A DNA stretch of 64,000 nucleotides from Kribbella sp. VKM Ac-2569. Lineage in GTDB: Bacteria; Actinomycetota; Actinomycetes; Propionibacteriales; Kribbellaceae. Numbering within the stretch: position 1 is the stretch's first letter; each line of letters starts with the position of its first letter. The notes beneath the pieces are model-generated. The model did not search any database. It had not been told where the DNA came from and saw only the letters and a list, made by a program, of their open reading frames with translations. A program made the position numbers and the translations under genes. Below are positions 1 through 8,208 of this stretch, in pieces. The stretch is from contig NZ_SGXJ01000004.1 in the NCBI RefSeq assembly GCF_004216905.1, positions 62,001 to 126,000 of the forward strand, given 5' to 3'.

Positions 1-932
1 ATGAGACCGCCGACCGCGACGCCCACCAGACCGACGGACATGGCGACCAGTCCGAGGCGGAGCTGAGCCGGGCGGGAGAGGCGGACGAAGACGGCCTGGC
101 TCGCGGCGCCGGCGATGAAGACGGCGAAGGTAACGACCCCGGCGAGCAGGCGAGACGTGTGGTGCAGGACGCCGGCCAGGAACGTCGGCGCCAGCGAGGT
201 GAAGAGACCGAAGATCGCGAACGCCGCGAAGGCACCGATCGCGGACGCGAAGAAGAGCGGACGGGCGGACGAGGGCAGCGCCACCCGCTGCGGCCGGTAC
301 GCCGGACGCTCCTCCAACCGCTCTACGGTCTCCGGCACCAGCGCGATCCCCACCGCGCTGATCAGCAGCAGCACCAGGAAGATCTCGTACGGACGCTCCA
401 ACGGCGACGACACGTACTGCGCCAGCAGTCCACCCACGAGCGGACCGAACGCCAGCCCGCCGAGGTTCACCATGCTCGAGATCAGCGCGGACCGGCTCGG
501 GTCCTCACCGGGACGCGCGACCTGCCGCAACTCGGACAGATGCGCTGTCGCGGTCGCTGTCAGTACCCCGACGCCGACACCGCAGATGAACCGAGCCAGC
601 AGCAACCCGGGCACGTCCGGCCAGATCAGGAAGATCGCCGCCGACAACGCCTCAGCGAGTACGGCGAGCAAAGCGACCCGCCGCCGCCCGAGCCAGTCAC
701 TGACATGCCCCGCCAGGTACAGCGACGCCATCACCCCGACCGCGTAGCTGGCGAAGATCACCGTGATCACGTACGTCGGGAAGCCGTCGCGCTGCTGGTA
801 GATCGCATAGAGCGGCGTCGGGATCGTCGAGAAGGCCATCGTGGTGAGGAAGGCCGCCGCGATCACCCAGAACCCCGGAGCATGAGCGAACCGGATCCGT
901 GCGCCGGCCCGCGAAGACGTCATGGTGGACAT
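1..932 (-). CDS. MFS transporter, C-terminus cut by window edge
   Basis: On the minus strand the frame is open from ATG 932 to the first base of the window, so the C-terminus lies outside. The translation is a run of hydrophobic helices with the classic MFS signature between helices 2 and 3 (GHVSDWLGRRR, about residues 64-74), followed by a long basic and glutamate-rich central loop (VPETVERLEERPAYRPQR). It should be an inner-membrane drug/metabolite:proton antiporter; the substrate is not readable. A second in-frame ATG lies at 923. The gene is divergent from a LysR regulator at 1015, with two LysR-box-like repeats between them, which suggests that this pump is the regulator's target. Confidence 0.8.
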   Translation of the reverse strand, partial: MSTMTSSRAGARIRFAHAPGFWVIAAAFLTTMAFSTIPTPLYAIYQQRDGFPTYVITVIFASYAVGVMASLYLAGHVSDWLGRRRVALLAVLAEALSAAIFLIWPDVPGLLLARFICGVGVGVLTATATAHLSELRQVARPGEDPSRSALISSMVNLGGLAFGPLVGGLLAQYVSSPLERPYEIFLVLLLISAVGIALVPETVERLEERPAYRPQRVALPSSARPLFFASAIGAFAAFAIFGLFTSLAPTFLAGVLHHTSRLLAGVVTFAVFIAGAASQAVFVRLSRPAQLRLGLVAMSVGLVGVAVGGL

Positions 933-956
933 GTTTCCAGCGTGCCGCGCTCCATC

Positions 957-1005
957 TATCGAGTCCAACGAAAGTTCTTGCACGCTCTTATCGCCAAACT
1001 CGATA
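957..1005. promoter_or_regulatory. two LysR-type binding sites in a divergent promoter
   Basis: A perfect inverted repeat TATCG-N7-CGATA lies at 989-1005 and an imperfect copy TATCG-N7-CGAAA at 957-973. They begin exactly 32 bp apart, about three helical turns. Both fit the T-N11-A dyad of LysR regulators. The pair sits between the MFS start (932) and the LysR start (1015), the usual place for autoregulation plus target activation. The repeats are seen directly; the binding protein is inferred. Confidence 0.55.
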
Positions 1006-1014
1006 ATTGGGCCT

Positions 1015-1917
1015 GTGGACAGTCGCCAGCTGGAGTACTTCGTCGCCGTCGCCGAGGAACTGAGCTTCACCCGCGCAGCGCACCGGCTGTTCACGGTGCA
1101 GTCCACGGTCTCTGCCGCCGTACGCGCTCTCGAGACCGACCTGAAGACCACCCTGTTCGATCGCTCGACCCGGCGCGTCGTGCTGTCGGCGGCCGGTCAG
1201 GCGTTGCTGCCCGAGGCGAAGGCCGCGCTGGAGGCGTTGGACCGCGCGCGGGCAGCGGTCGAGGAGGCGTCGTCGGGCTTGCGCGGCAGCATCCGGATCG
1301 GGACGCTGGCCCGGCTCAGCCTGGTGAACATGGCCGAGCTGCTCGGCGCGTTCCATCGCAAGTACCCGCTGGTCGAGGTGCAGGTCGCGACCTCGCCGAC
1401 CGGATCCACCGGCCTCGCGGACGACGTACGGCACGGTCGTCTGGACATCGCGTTGCTCGGGCTGCCGCGTCCCGAGTTGTCCGGCCTTGAGGTCCGCGAC
1501 ATCGCCACGGTTCCGTTCGTGGCGCTCGTCCCGTCGTCGCATCCGCTCGCCGCGCGCACCGGCATCGGACTCGACGAGCTCGCCACCGAACGGTTCGTGG
1601 ACATGCCGGCGGGCTTCGGGAACCGGAAGATGGTCGACCGGGCCTTCGACACGATCGGGATGCCCCGGCGGATCCAGGTCGAGGTGCCGGAACTGACCAC
1701 GATCCCGGACTACGTTCGGGCCGGTCTCGGCGTCGGCGTCGTACCAGATCTCGAGCTGGCCGAGGAGCCTGGCGTCGCCAAGCTGGCGATCACCGGTGCC
1801 GAGCTCACCTGGACGTTGTCCGTGGTGACGATCGCCGGACGGCGACCGAGCAGAGCGGTGACCGCCCTGCTCGATCTGATCGGCGACTCGACCCGCCCGG
1901 AAGGTCCGTACTTCTAG
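1015..1917 (+). CDS. LysR family transcriptional regulator
   Basis: A 300-residue LysR regulator. Residues 1-60 form the winged helix-turn-helix (RQLEYFVAVAEELSFTRAAHRL, ending near TLFDRSTRRVVLS) and residues about 90-295 form the periplasmic-binding-protein-like effector domain. An upstream ATG at 922 would add 31 residues with no family similarity and would run through the divergent promoter, so GTG 1015, giving the canonical VDSRQLEYF start, is preferred. It probably controls the divergent MFS pump. The stop codon overlaps that of the convergent SRPBCC gene: both TAG stops share one CTAG at 1914-1917. Confidence 0.9.
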   Translation: MDSRQLEYFVAVAEELSFTRAAHRLFTVQSTVSAAVRALETDLKTTLFDRSTRRVVLSAAGQALLPEAKAALEALDRARAAVEEASSGLRGSIRIGTLARLSLVNMAELLGAFHRKYPLVEVQVATSPTGSTGLADDVRHGRLDIALLGLPRPELSGLEVRDIATVPFVALVPSSHPLAARTGIGLDELATERFVDMPAGFGNRKMVDRAFDTIGMPRRIQVEVPELTTIPDYVRAGLGVGVVPDLELAEEPGVAKLAITGAELTWTLSVVTIAGRRPSRAVTALLDLIGDSTRPEGPYF

Positions 1918-2744
1918 GTGGCCCAGATCTTCCAGTCCGGCAGTTCGTTGAACCGGCGGAGGGCGGCGACACCGCTGAGCCAGCCGAGCCAGGCGCCGTA
2001 CGGCGGGTTGGACTCGTCGAACCCGCTCATCACGAAGGTGAGCCGGGTCTTCCCGTCGGACTCGGCGAGCTCCCAGGTGCTGATCCCGGCCGGACCCCAG
2101 TCCATCGACATCTTCTGGCCCTCGACCAGGTCGACGATCTCCACGCCCGGGCCGGCGTCGAACCCGCCCATCGCGAACCGGCCGCCCTTCCGGAGGTCGA
2201 TCTCGACCGGGTACCCGAACCAGGCCGAGGCCTTCTCGGAGTCGGTCAGCGACGAGTACACCTGCGCGACCGGCGCGTCGATCAGCGCCTCGCCCGCGAA
2301 GACCGGCGAGGTGAAGTCCGGCCTGGTGGTGAGCTCACGCCCCTCGAGCTGGTCGACGAGGTTCGCGAGCGCCAGTGACCAGAAGGTCTGCAGTACGCCG
2401 CGGATGTTCGCGCCGCTGATCGCGTCCGCGAAGTCGAAGCCGGTCTGCGACAGCTTGACCACCGTGGCGTCGTCGCCGTCGGGTGTCAGCGTGATCTCGG
2501 TGGTGGTCTCCTCGCCGCCGAGCGTCCACGCCAGCGTCAGCGTGCTTTCGTCGTACCCGAGGACTCGCTGGTGCGGCGCGTCGCCCTCGGGGATGTAGCG
2601 GCCCCAGAACTCGAACGTGCCGGGCAGGTCGACGGTCGAGTGCTCGCCGAGCCAGAGGTTCAGGGGCTTCGGATCGGTCAGCGCCTGCCGGACGTCGTCG
2701 ATGCCGGCCTTGGCGCGCACTTGCAGGACAAGTGGCTCAGTCAT
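1914..2744 (-). CDS. tandem SRPBCC (AHSA1-like) domain protein
   Basis: A 276-residue protein with two successive SRPBCC/AHSA1-type domains, about residues 1-140 and 145-276. The second has the usual FAGEALIDAPVAQVYSSLTD opening and ends with a GWLSGVAALRRF helix. These folds bind hydrophobic ligands, and many such genes sit directly after an ArsR regulator, as here. ATG 2744 overlaps the ArsR stop codon at 2737-2739 by eight bases, so the two are translationally coupled. A longer frame to 2891 would start inside the ArsR coding region and was not used. Ligand unknown. Confidence 0.85.
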   Translation of the reverse strand: MTEPLVLQVRAKAGIDDVRQALTDPKPLNLWLGEHSTVDLPGTFEFWGRYIPEGDAPHQRVLGYDESTLTLAWTLGGEETTTEITLTPDGDDATVVKLSQTGFDFADAISGANIRGVLQTFWSLALANLVDQLEGRELTTRPDFTSPVFAGEALIDAPVAQVYSSLTDSEKASAWFGYPVEIDLRKGGRFAMGGFDAGPGVEIVDLVEGQKMSMDWGPAGISTWELAESDGKTRLTFVMSGFDESNPPYGAWLGWLSGVAALRRFNELPDWKIWAT

Positions 2745-3300
2745 TGGTTCGGTCTCCCTTGGGGTAGCAGGCCACCGCGAGCTTGAAGGCGTCGCCCTCA
2801 CTGCCGCCGTAGCGCTCGAAGAGGTCCTGCAGCGTGCCGCGCAGGTCCTCGAAGAACTCCCGCCGTCGGTCCGGTGGAACCCGGATCTCACCGGACACCC
2901 CGATGGACGGCAGCTCCGGAGCCGACCGATCCAGCGCGGCGATGTCGGTCTGGACCTCTTCCATCAGGTCCAGTACGTAGCCGAGGCTCAGCTCGTCGCG
3001 GGTCCGGCGGAGGCCGCCGATCCGGCCGACGAGCGTCGGGGACAGCCAGTACGAACGGGCCGTCGCCTGGTAGATGCCCTCGCGGATGCCGCGCACCTTG
3101 CGCTCGTCCACCTGGGTCACCAGTCCCGCCTCGACGAGGCGCTTCACGTGGTAGTAGACGCGCTGCGGAGTCTGGCCGAGCTGCTCGGCCACGTCGCCAC
3201 AGGTGGCCGGCTCCGCCAGCCGCCGCAGCACCTCGATCCGCTGCGGCTTGAACAGGGCCTCGGCCTGCTCGAGCTGCTCCAGATGCATCACGTCTCTCAT
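2737..3300 (-). CDS. ArsR family helix-turn-helix regulator
   Basis: A 187-residue regulator with an N-terminal ArsR/HTH_20 winged helix (FKPQRIEVLRRLAEP, GDVAEQLGQTPQRVYYHVKRL, then LVTQVDERKVRGIREGIYQ as the wing, residues about 10-75). The C-terminal half is alpha-helical and probably an effector or dimer domain. No metal-binding cysteine cluster of the ArsR/SmtB type is seen. ATG 3300 is chosen because an upstream TTG at 3339 coincides with a perfect -35 hexamer. It forms an operon with the SRPBCC protein downstream and probably represses the pair. Confidence 0.85.
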   Translation of the reverse strand: MRDVMHLEQLEQAEALFKPQRIEVLRRLAEPATCGDVAEQLGQTPQRVYYHVKRLVEAGLVTQVDERKVRGIREGIYQATARSYWLSPTLVGRIGGLRRTRDELSLGYVLDLMEEVQTDIAALDRSAPELPSIGVSGEIRVPPDRRREFFEDLRGTLQDLFERYGGSEGDAFKLAVACYPKGDRTND

Positions 3301-3486
3301 CACACAAAAAAGTTTGTACGTAAAAAAGAATCTTGTCAATCATTCATCACCCGGGAATGTAAGTCGGCGGGTGGTGGTTGTACGAGGTGCTTCGGTGATG
3401 CGTCACCAAGCAGACACCCAAGACCTGGGGGCCTTTGCTACGGATCGTCCGGCACGTTCCTGCCGGCGAAGGAAAGGAAGCGCGAC
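3301..3486. other. intergenic region between ArsR and ABC ATPase
   Basis: This is a 186-bp divergent spacer. Apart from the ArsR promoter, it holds a small inverted repeat GGTGA-N4-TCACC at 3394-3407 and a purine-rich ribosome-binding stretch (GAAGGAAAGGAAG) just before ATG 3487. No clear plus-strand -35/-10 pair is visible. Confidence 0.4.
3311..3339 (-). promoter_or_regulatory. promoter of the ArsR-SRPBCC operon
   Basis: Reading the minus strand, a perfect TTGACA -35 box lies at 3339-3334. The -10 is weaker: TACAAA (15-nt spacer) or CAAACT (17-nt spacer). The surrounding 3306-3328 is unusually A/T-rich and holds two direct AAAAAAG copies 16 bp apart around a TACGTA palindrome, a possible operator. 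The transcript would begin only a few bases before ATG 3300. Confidence 0.5.
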
Positions 3487-4557
3487 ATGGCAACTGTCTC
3501 GTTCAAGGGAGCCACCCGGGTCTACCCGGGCACCGACCTCGCGGCGGTCGACAAGCTCGACCTGGACATCTCCGACGGCGAGTTCATGGTGCTCGTCGGA
3601 CCGTCCGGGTCCGGGAAGTCGACGGCGCTGCGGATGCTCGCCGGGCTCGAAGAGGTGAACGAGGGAGCGATCTTCATCGGCGACCGGGACGTCACCAACG
3701 CCCCGCCGAAGGAACGCGACATCGCGATGGTGTTCCAGAACTATGCGCTGTACCCGCATATGTCGGTGGCCGACAACATGGGCTTCGCCCTGAAGATGCA
3801 GGGCATCCACAAGGACGAGCGCGCCCAGCGCGTGCAGGAAGCCGCGAAGCTGCTCGGTCTGGAGGAGTACCTCGACCGCAAGCCGAAGGCCCTGTCCGGT
3901 GGTCAGCGCCAGCGGGTCGCGATGGGCCGCGCGATCGTCCGTGACCCGCAGGTGTTCCTGATGGACGAGCCGCTGTCGAACCTCGACGCCAAGCTCCGCG
4001 TCCAGACCCGCACGCAGATCGCTGAGCTGCAGCACCGGCTCGGCGTCACCACGGTCTACGTCACCCACGACCAGATCGAGGCGATGACGATGGGCGACCG
4101 GGTAGCCGTCCTTCGCGATGGCATGTTGCAGCAGGTCGACACCCCGCTGAACCTGTACGACCGGCCGCGGAACAAGTTCGTCGCCGGCTTCATCGGGTCG
4201 CCTGCGATGAACCTGATCGAGGCCGAGATCGTCGAGGGTGGCGCGAAGGTCGGCGACTACGTGGTCCCGATCGCGCGCGACGTACTGGCGAAGGCCGGTG
4301 ACGACAAGACGCTGACGCTCGGCGTCCGCCCGGAGGCGCTGCACCTCGCGGACGACGGTCTGCCGGTGAAGGTGTCGGTGATCGAGGAACTGGGGTCGGA
4401 CGCGTTCCTGTACGGGACCGCCGAGCACACCAGCGACCAGATCATCGCCCGGGTCGGCACCCGGCTGCACAACGACAAGGGCACGGTCGTCTACCTGGCG
4501 CCGGACCCCGACAAGCTGCACCTCTTCTCCACGTCGACCGAGGAGCGGCTTGTGTAG
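3487..4557 (+). CDS. sugar ABC transporter ATPase, UgpC/MsmX type
   Basis: A 356-residue cytoplasmic ATPase of the MalK/UgpC/MsmX class that powers sugar import ABC systems. Walker A GPSGSGKST is at residues 38-46, the Q-loop in MVFQNYALYPHMSV near 80, the signature LSGGQRQRVAMGRA near 135, Walker B VFLMDEPLSNLD near 157 and the H-loop YVTHDQ near 192. The C-terminal third is the TOBE/OB regulatory domain (LGVRPEALHL). No permease or solute-binding gene is nearby, so it is probably a shared, orphan energy module serving several importers. A strong purine-rich Shine-Dalgarno precedes ATG 3487. Confidence 0.93.
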   Translation: MATVSFKGATRVYPGTDLAAVDKLDLDISDGEFMVLVGPSGSGKSTALRMLAGLEEVNEGAIFIGDRDVTNAPPKERDIAMVFQNYALYPHMSVADNMGFALKMQGIHKDERAQRVQEAAKLLGLEEYLDRKPKALSGGQRQRVAMGRAIVRDPQVFLMDEPLSNLDAKLRVQTRTQIAELQHRLGVTTVYVTHDQIEAMTMGDRVAVLRDGMLQQVDTPLNLYDRPRNKFVAGFIGSPAMNLIEAEIVEGGAKVGDYVVPIARDVLAKAGDDKTLTLGVRPEALHLADDGLPVKVSVIEELGSDAFLYGTAEHTSDQIIARVGTRLHNDKGTVVYLAPDPDKLHLFSTSTEERLV

Positions 4558-4566
4558 TTTGGCCTC

Positions 4567-5004
4567 GTGGGCCTTTGGATCAAGGACGCACCAGGTGTGA
4601 TGGAGCTGCCGTCGGGTCGGCTCGTGCGCGGACGCGGTCTGCGGCACGGCCCGGCGGCAGAGCCGTTTCCGACGTACGGCGTGTACCTGCTCGGCAAGGA
4701 GCCGCCGCCGGACGTGCCGTGGGAGACGCACTGGATCAAGTGGCCGGACTTCCGGCTGCCCGTGGATCGTCCGCAGGCGTTGACGACCTTTCGCGAGGCG
4801 TTGGAGCGGACCGGGACCGGGCGGGTCGAGTTCGCGTGCGGCGGCGGCCGGGGGCGGACCGGGACAGCGCTCGCGTGTCTCGCCGTACTGGACGGGCTGC
4901 CCGCGGATCAGGCGGTCGACTACGTACGACGGCATTACGAAAAGCACGCGGTGGAGACGCCGTGGCAGAAGCGGTACGTGCTAAATCTGTTGACCCGGAG
5001 TTGA
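4567..5004 (+). CDS. small protein tyrosine/dual-specificity phosphatase-like protein
   Basis: A 145-residue protein with the cysteine-phosphatase signature C-X5-R in ACGGGRGRTGTA: Cys91 and Arg97 would be catalytic. A WPD motif at about residues 59-61 (KWPDFRLP) matches the general-acid loop of PTP enzymes. The usual His before Cys is replaced by Ala. It should hydrolyse phosphotyrosine, phosphoinositide or another phosphoester; the substrate is unknown. GTG 4567 starts nine bases after the ABC ATPase stop codon, so it may be co-transcribed with it. RidA-like and GrpB-like genes follow closely. Confidence 0.8.
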   Translation: MGLWIKDAPGVMELPSGRLVRGRGLRHGPAAEPFPTYGVYLLGKEPPPDVPWETHWIKWPDFRLPVDRPQALTTFREALERTGTGRVEFACGGGRGRTGTALACLAVLDGLPADQAVDYVRRHYEKHAVETPWQKRYVLNLLTRS

Positions 5005-5013
5005 GGGATCGCG

Positions 5014-5421
5014 TTGGGTCGAGGCGTGACGATCGAGCGGAGCAATCCCGACGGACTGCATGCGACGCCTGGGTATCACCACGTGACGCGGGTGCAGGCG
5101 GACACCTTGATCTACCTGGCCGGGCAGTGCCCGTTGCAGGCGTCCGGTGACTTGGCAACGGGCGGTCTCCAAGGGCAGACCGCGCAGGTGATCGCGAACA
5201 TCCTGACCGCGCTGAAGTCGGCGGGTGCCACGCCGGAAAACGTCGTACGCACGGTGATCTACGTGGCCAGCTCGGATCGCGATGAGTTGGGCGCAGTGTG
5301 GACTCAGCTCAACGAGTCGCCCCTCGCCCCGGCATTCACGACCGCAAGCACCCTGCTCGGCGTCGCCCAGCTCGGCTTCACCGGCCAACTCGTCGAGATC
5401 GACGTGACGGCGGCCCTGTGA
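5014..5421 (+). CDS. RidA family (YjgF/UK114) protein
   Basis: A 135-residue RidA-fold protein, expected to hydrolyse reactive enamine/imine intermediates. The family pattern is visible: YLAGQCPLQASGDL, GQTAQVIANILTALKSAGATPENVVRTVIYV near residues 55-90 and the C-terminal VAQLGFTGQLVEIDVTAAL. In classic RidA a conserved Arg sits in the RTTVYL-like strand; here it is the Arg of VVRTVIYV. TTG 5014 is supported by GAGGG five bases upstream; GTG 5026 is an alternative with a poorly placed Shine-Dalgarno. The stop overlaps the GrpB-like start (GTGA). Confidence 0.85.
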   Translation: MGRGVTIERSNPDGLHATPGYHHVTRVQADTLIYLAGQCPLQASGDLATGGLQGQTAQVIANILTALKSAGATPENVVRTVIYVASSDRDELGAVWTQLNESPLAPAFTTASTLLGVAQLGFTGQLVEIDVTAAL

Positions 5422-5960
5422 TCGTTCCCGCCGAGGTTGTGGACTACGACCCGCGGTGGCCGCTCTGGTTCGCAGACATCTCTGCGCGACTGACGCCGTA
5501 CCTCGCCGAAGTCCCGCACGTTTGCGAGCACGTCGGCAGCACCGCCGTACCCGGGCTGGCGGCGAAGCCGAGCATCGACGTCGACATCGTCGTCCCGTCT
5601 CCCTCGCTGGTGCCGCTGGTGATCGGACGGCTCACGGACGCTGGTTATCGCCACGAGGGCGACCAAGGGATCCCTGGCCGGGAAGCGTTCGCGCTGCCGC
5701 CGGACGCGGTCCATTACCACCATCTGTACGTCGTTGTTGAAGGCAACAAAGCGCATCGGGACCATGTGGTGCTGCGCGATCATCTGCGCGCGGACGCGGC
5801 CGATCGCGAGCGATACGCCGCCCGCAAACGCGAGCTGGCGCACCTGCTCACAACCGACCGCACCGCTTATGTCGACGGCAAGGGCGCGTTGGTCGAGGAG
5901 CTGATCGCTAAAGCTGGTGGTTCGCGTGCAGCCGACGCGTCGGGTCGTAGCGGCGCCTGA
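5418..5960 (+). CDS. GrpB/UPF0157 nucleotidyltransferase-fold protein
   Basis: A 180-residue GrpB-family (UPF0157) protein. The signature HVGSTAVPGLAAKPSIDVDIVV (about residues 35-56) is the GS...D.D core of the nucleotidyltransferase fold, followed by the conserved HLYVVVEGNKAHRDHVVLRDHLR block. GTG 5418 overlaps the RidA stop by four bases, so the two are translationally coupled. Its biochemical substrate is not established for the family. The last 53 bp overlap the 3' end of the convergent FAD oxidoreductase gene, so the C-terminal tail is probably not tightly constrained. Confidence 0.87.
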   Translation: MIVPAEVVDYDPRWPLWFADISARLTPYLAEVPHVCEHVGSTAVPGLAAKPSIDVDIVVPSPSLVPLVIGRLTDAGYRHEGDQGIPGREAFALPPDAVHYHHLYVVVEGNKAHRDHVVLRDHLRADAADRERYAARKRELAHLLTTDRTAYVDGKGALVEELIAKAGGSRAADASGRSGA

Positions 5961-7173
5961 GCGCGACGAGCCGCTCGTGGTCGTCGTACGCCTCCGCCAC
6001 CTCTTCGTCGGTGAGCTTCGCGAAGGTGAAGTTGAGGGCGCGGCCAACGGTTGACGAGGCCCACGGTTCGAGCACTTCCCGCCCATCGTCGCCCTTGCCC
6101 GGGGTGAGGACAGTCAGCGAGTACGCCGCATCGCGGTGACCGACCGCGTTCGGGATCTCCGGCTGCCTGGCGAGCGCGCCGCCGAGGTGCCGGATGCCGA
6201 TCACATGCATCCTCGACGCGCCAGGACCGGCCAGCTCGGGCAGCGTTTCGAGCGCGTCGAGGTCCTTCAGCAGCGCGTTGCGGGAGGTGTAGCTGTCGGG
6301 GCGCTCCGGCTCCGCGAAGATCTGCCCCGAGTCGACGTACGGCAGCTCCCCCACCGTGTCGAGGGCCGGCTTGCCGATCGCTCGGAGCGGTTCGATCAGC
6401 TCCTCGCCGCGATCGCCGAGGATCGCGAGCTGCACCTGCCCGACGTACTTGCCGCGCAACGACGCCGGCACCTGCGGGATGTTCGGCATCGGCAGGATCG
6501 CGATCGCCGACGTCACCTCCTCCGGCACGGACCTGGTCCACTCCCGCCACATCTCGGGCACCGTCGGGTGCTCGGCGAGATCGAAGTACAGGCTGCCGCC
6601 GTACAGCGTGGGCACGTCGAAGAGGTCGACCTCGATCCCCGTCACGACACCGAAGTTCCCACCGCCGCCGCGCAGCGCCCAGAACAGATCCGGGTCCTCC
6701 TCGGCGTTGCGCCGTACGCCGTCCGCGGTCACCACCTCGATCCGGCGGACGCGATCCGCAGCGTACCCGAACCGTCGCGCCATCAGCCCGAGCCCACCGC
6801 CGAGCGTGTACGAGATTGCGCCGACGCCGGGCGCGCTGCCGGAGAGCGGCGCGAGACCGTACGGCGCAGTCGCGTCGAGCACGTCCCGCCAGGTCGCGCC
6901 CGCTTCGATCCACGCCGTCTTGCGCTCCGCGTCGACCGTGACGCCGTTGAACCCACCGGTCGCGATCAGCACGCCACCGTCGATCCCCTGCGTCAGACCG
7001 TGCCCGGCCGCCTGAACGGCGATCCGCAGGTCGTGGTCGATCGCGTACCGCACCGCTTCCTCGACCTCAGCCGCGCTCGTCACCGGAAAGATCGCCGCCG
7101 GCCGATGCGCATCCCGCCGCTGGAACCCGAGCCGCGCCTCGTCGTATCCCCTACTAGTCGTCGTCAACATCAT
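5908..7173 (-). CDS. FAD-linked oxidoreductase of the berberine-bridge type
   Basis: A 421-residue protein with an FAD-binding PCMH domain at about residues 25-195 (IDHDLRIAVQAAGHGLTQGIDGGVLI, then GSAPGVGAISYTLGGGLGLMARRFGYAADRV) and a C-terminal BBE segment. The His in AAGHG is placed where many members attach FAD covalently. ATG 7173 (or 7170) is preferred over an upstream in-frame GTG at 7203, which lies inside the operator. It is divergent from a WYL regulator. The substrate is unknown; relatives oxidise alcohols, sugars or alkaloid-like compounds. Confidence 0.87.
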   Translation of the reverse strand: MMLTTTSRGYDEARLGFQRRDAHRPAAIFPVTSAAEVEEAVRYAIDHDLRIAVQAAGHGLTQGIDGGVLIATGGFNGVTVDAERKTAWIEAGATWRDVLDATAPYGLAPLSGSAPGVGAISYTLGGGLGLMARRFGYAADRVRRIEVVTADGVRRNAEEDPDLFWALRGGGGNFGVVTGIEVDLFDVPTLYGGSLYFDLAEHPTVPEMWREWTRSVPEEVTSAIAILPMPNIPQVPASLRGKYVGQVQLAILGDRGEELIEPLRAIGKPALDTVGELPYVDSGQIFAEPERPDSYTSRNALLKDLDALETLPELAGPGASRMHVIGIRHLGGALARQPEIPNAVGHRDAAYSLTVLTPGKGDDGREVLEPWASSTVGRALNFTFAKLTDEEVAEAYDDHERLVALRRRYDPTRRLHANHQL

Positions 7174-7191
7174 GCAGATCACGTTAGACAC

Positions 7192-7218
7192 CCTTGCGGA
7201 CACATCTTGTCCTCAAGG
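7192..7218. promoter_or_regulatory. 27-bp operator palindrome between FAD enzyme and WYL regulator
   Basis: GGACA-catct-TGTCC at 7198-7212 is perfect, and beyond one unmatched base on each side the arms extend as CCTTG (7192-7196) and CAAGG (7214-7218). This 27-bp dyad fills half of the 57-bp gap between the divergent genes and overlaps where both promoters must lie. It is the natural binding site for the adjacent WYL regulator. The dyad is seen; the binder is inferred. Confidence 0.6.
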
Positions 7219-7230
7219 CATGATCTGTGG

Positions 7231-8208
7231 ATGAGTGCTCGCAAGGAGATGCCCGGTCGGATGCTGCGGCTGCTGTCGCTGCTGCAGAGCCGCCGCGAGT
7301 GGTCCGGTCACGAGCTCGCCGACCGGCTCGGCGTCACCGAGCGCACGGTACGGCGGGACGTCGAACGGCTCCGGTCCCTCGACTACCCGGTGACCGGCAC
7401 GACTGGCACCGCGGGCGGATACCGACTCGGCTCCGGGACGCACCTGCCACCGCTGCAGTTGGACGACGACGAGGCGATCGCCGTCGCGCTCGGACTGGTC
7501 GGCGCGGCCGGCGGCGGTGTGAGCGGGATGGCGGAGAGCTCGATGAGCGCGCTGGCCAAGCTGGAGCAGGTGCTGCCCGCGCGCCTCCGGCCCCAGCTCG
7601 CGGCAGTGGGTTCGGCAGCGGAGGCGATCCCGCGACCCGGCGTACCGCAGGTCGATCCGGACGTTCTCGCCGTACTCGCGCGCTGCTGCCGGAACCACGA
7701 GATCGTTGCCTTCGACTACCACGGCCGGCAGCGCGGTACGACGCGACGCCGGGTGGAGCCGCATCAACTGCTGACGCTGTCGTGGCGGTGGTACCTGCTC
7801 GCCTTCGACCCCGGGCGCGACGACTGGCGGATCTTCCGCGTCGACCGGATCGCTTCTGTGACCCCTGCGTTGCACCGCTTCACACCACGGGTGCTGGACG
7901 GGCCCTCGTACCTGCTCGAGTCGTTCGTGTCCGCGCAGTACGAGCACACGGTTGTTTTGACGGTCAACGTACCGGCTTCCGACGTGACCGCGACCTTCGA
8001 AGGCGTCGTTCGCGGCATCGTCGAACCGCTCAGCCCTTCGTCCTGCAAGGTCCGCTTCAGCGCAGACACCCCCGGCATGCTGCTGACGCAAGTAGCCGCG
8101 ATCGCGCACCTCGGCGCATTCACCGTAGACCAGGCGACGCCGGAGACCGCCGCACTCATCACCGAGGCCGGCGAACGCCTCACGAACGCGTTCGCCGGGT
8201 TGCGCTAG
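7231..8208 (+). CDS. YafY-type HTH-WYL transcriptional regulator
   Basis: A 325-residue regulator with an N-terminal HTH_11 domain (RMLRLLSLLQSRREW, then ELADRLGVTERTVRRDVERL, residues about 10-60) and a central-to-C-terminal WYL domain (VEPHQLLTLSWRWYLLAFDPGRDDWRIFRVDRI) with the WCX extension. WYL domains sense small ligands or nucleic acids. ATG 7231 is preferred because longer frames run back through the divergent FAD gene. It probably regulates that enzyme through the palindrome at 7192-7218. Its stop codon lies inside the left arm of a perfect terminator hairpin. Confidence 0.9.
   Translation: MSARKEMPGRMLRLLSLLQSRREWSGHELADRLGVTERTVRRDVERLRSLDYPVTGTTGTAGGYRLGSGTHLPPLQLDDDEAIAVALGLVGAAGGGVSGMAESSMSALAKLEQVLPARLRPQLAAVGSAAEAIPRPGVPQVDPDVLAVLARCCRNHEIVAFDYHGRQRGTTRRRVEPHQLLTLSWRWYLLAFDPGRDDWRIFRVDRIASVTPALHRFTPRVLDGPSYLLESFVSAQYEHTVVLTVNVPASDVTATFEGVVRGIVEPLSPSSCKVRFSADTPGMLLTQVAAIAHLGAFTVDQATPETAALITEAGERLTNAFAGLR

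Noticed and set aside
3306..3328. Slippery poly-A or phase-variation tract
   Set aside because: The two A6 runs are too short and lie outside coding sequence; they fit a promoter/operator better.
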